NCBI GenBank assembly: GCA_026417715.1
Contig: JAOACU010000043.1
Coordinates: forward strand, 1-13,776
Length of the DNA: 13,776 nucleotides
From: Anaerolineae bacterium
GTDB lineage: Bacteria > Chloroflexota > Anaerolineae > UBA4142
Reading direction: 5' to 3'
How positions within the stretch are numbered: position 1 is the first letter of the stretch; every line of letters begins with the position of its first letter. Positions 12,744 through 13,776 of the stretch are shown here, piece after piece. The translations under genes and the position numbers were made by a program. The notes below the pieces were generated by a model. The model was given only the letters and a program-made list of their open reading frames with translations, searched no databases and was not told the origin of the DNA.

Positions 12744-13776
12744 TACGTTCTAAAGACTTGTTGCACTTTTTTGATGGTTTCGACGAGTTGATCCACTTCG
12801 TCGGGGGTGTTGTAGATGTAGAACGAAGCGCGCGTGGTGGCGGCAAGACCGTAATGCTCGTGGAGTGGCATCGCGCAATGATGCCCCGCGCGCACGCAAA
12901 TCCCTTCGCGATCGAAAATCTGCGCAACGTCGTGCGGATGCACACCCGCAATGTCGAAAGCGATCACGCCGCCGCGTTCCGTCGCGTTTTGCGGTCCCAC
13001 GATGCGCACACCATCGAGCGCGCGGAATTTTTCGAGCGCGTACGCGGTCAACTCCTGTTCGTGTGCGCGCACGTTCTCCATTCCGAGTGCCATCAGGTAA
13101 TCTACAGCAACGCCTAGTCCAATCGCTTCGGCAATCGCGGGCGTGCCGGCTTCAAATTTCCAGGGTAGTTCGTTCCATTTGGCAGAATCCAAGTGCACTT
13201 CGCGAATCATATCGCCGCCGGCGAGAAACGGTTCCATTTCTTCCAACAAGGCGCGCTTGCCGTACAAAATCCCCACAAACGGTCCCAGCATCTTGTGCCC
13301 GCTGAACGCAAGGAAATCGCAATCGAGGGCTTGAACATCCACCGGCAAATGAGGCACGGCTTGCGCGGCATCCACCATCACGCGCGCGCCAACGGCGTGG
13401 GCGCGCGCAATCAACGTTTGAATCGGCGTGATAGTGCCTGCAACGTTGGACGCCATCGTTGCCGCAACGAGTTTCGTTCTTTCGGTGATGCGCGTTTCAA
13501 TGTCTTCGGCACACCAGCGTCCTTCATCATCCACACCGATAAATTCAAGACGCGCGTTTTTCTCTTTGGCAAGGCGTTGCCAAGGCACCAGATTCGCATG
13601 ATGTTCGAGTAGCGTGACGACAATCGAATCGCCTTCACGAATGTTCGCGCGTCCCCATGTGTACGCCACGAGGTTGATCGCTTCGGTGGCGTTGCGCGTG
13701 TAGATGATTTCGCGGTACGATTTGGCGTTGATGAATTTTTGGATTTTGCGCCGCGCGCCTTCGTACTGTTCGGTGG
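12743..13776 (-). CDS. sufS: Cysteine desulfurase SufS, 5' end outside the window
   Basis: The coding frame stays open to the window edge, so the 343 residues seen are a C-terminal fragment; full-length SufS is about 405-420 aa. The enzyme takes sulfur from cysteine as an enzyme persulfide and passes it to SufU. Visible in fragment numbering are IIYTRNATEAINLV (24-37), the EHHANLVPW segment (57-65), VDAAQAVPH (134-142), the PLP-lysine in FSGHKMLGP (Lys161) and the persulfide Cys in RAGHHCAMPLHEH (Cys300). These fit group II desulfurases (SufS/CsdA). An internal GTG at 13669 should not be taken as the start, because the sequence upstream of it is conserved SufS sequence. sufU follows after 96 bases of repeat array. 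Confidence 0.96.
   Translation of the reverse strand, partial: TEQYEGARRKIQKFINAKSYREIIYTRNATEAINLVAYTWGRANIREGDSIVVTLLEHHANLVPWQRLAKEKNARLEFIGVDDEGRWCAEDIETRITERTKLVAATMASNVAGTITPIQTLIARAHAVGARVMVDAAQAVPHLPVDVQALDCDFLAFSGHKMLGPFVGILYGKRALLEEMEPFLAGGDMIREVHLDSAKWNELPWKFEAGTPAIAEAIGLGVAVDYLMALGMENVRAHEQELTAYALEKFRALDGVRIVGPQNATERGGVIAFDIAGVHPHDVAQIFDREGICVRAGHHCAMPLHEHYGLAATTRASFYIYNTPDEVDQLVETIKKVQQVFRT

Noticed and set aside
1..13776. tRNA, rRNA or insertion sequence with transposase
   Set aside because: No cloverleaf, rRNA or transposase-like sequence was seen in the gaps or genes.

Overview
The window looks like part of a chromosome from a member of the Chloroflexota, probably an Anaerolineae-type lineage. 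This is inferred from moderate-to-high GC, lipoproteins with long Thr/Pro-rich linkers, the gene set, and gaps filled with short hairpin-forming repeats. No rRNA or tRNA is present, so the placement is tentative.

The left half (67-8045, + strand) is an F1-ATPase gene cluster. It runs antitoxin-like small gene, atpH, atpA, two lipoprotein genes, atpG, atpD, atpC, mreB. The F1 order H-A-G-D-C is canonical except for the two lipoprotein genes between atpA and atpG. The Fo genes would lie to the left, outside the window. A perfect 21-bp stem flanked by A/T tracts acts as a shared terminator between mreB and the opposing genes, and a second perfect palindrome follows it.

The middle (8165-11880, - strand) reads gntR, aspartate aminotransferase, pckA. 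The aminotransferase stop and pckA start overlap as ATGA. Transamination of aspartate gives oxaloacetate and PEP carboxykinase turns that into phosphoenolpyruvate, so the pair forms an aspartate-to-PEP route. The GntR/FCD regulator has a clear sigma70-type promoter with a 12-bp palindrome just downstream.

The right end (11886-13776, - strand) is an Fe-S cluster assembly unit: sufS (5' end off the window), sufU, and a Rieske ferredoxin overlapping sufU as TAATG, closed by an intrinsic terminator.

The most unusual feature is in the gaps. Six intergenic regions are filled, from the stop codon almost to the next gene, by arrays of degenerate 7-bp units. Units on one side are the reverse complement of those on the other, so each array can fold into a hairpin. 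The heptamer differs between loci but the architecture is the same. At atpG the array has supplied the last codons and the stop.
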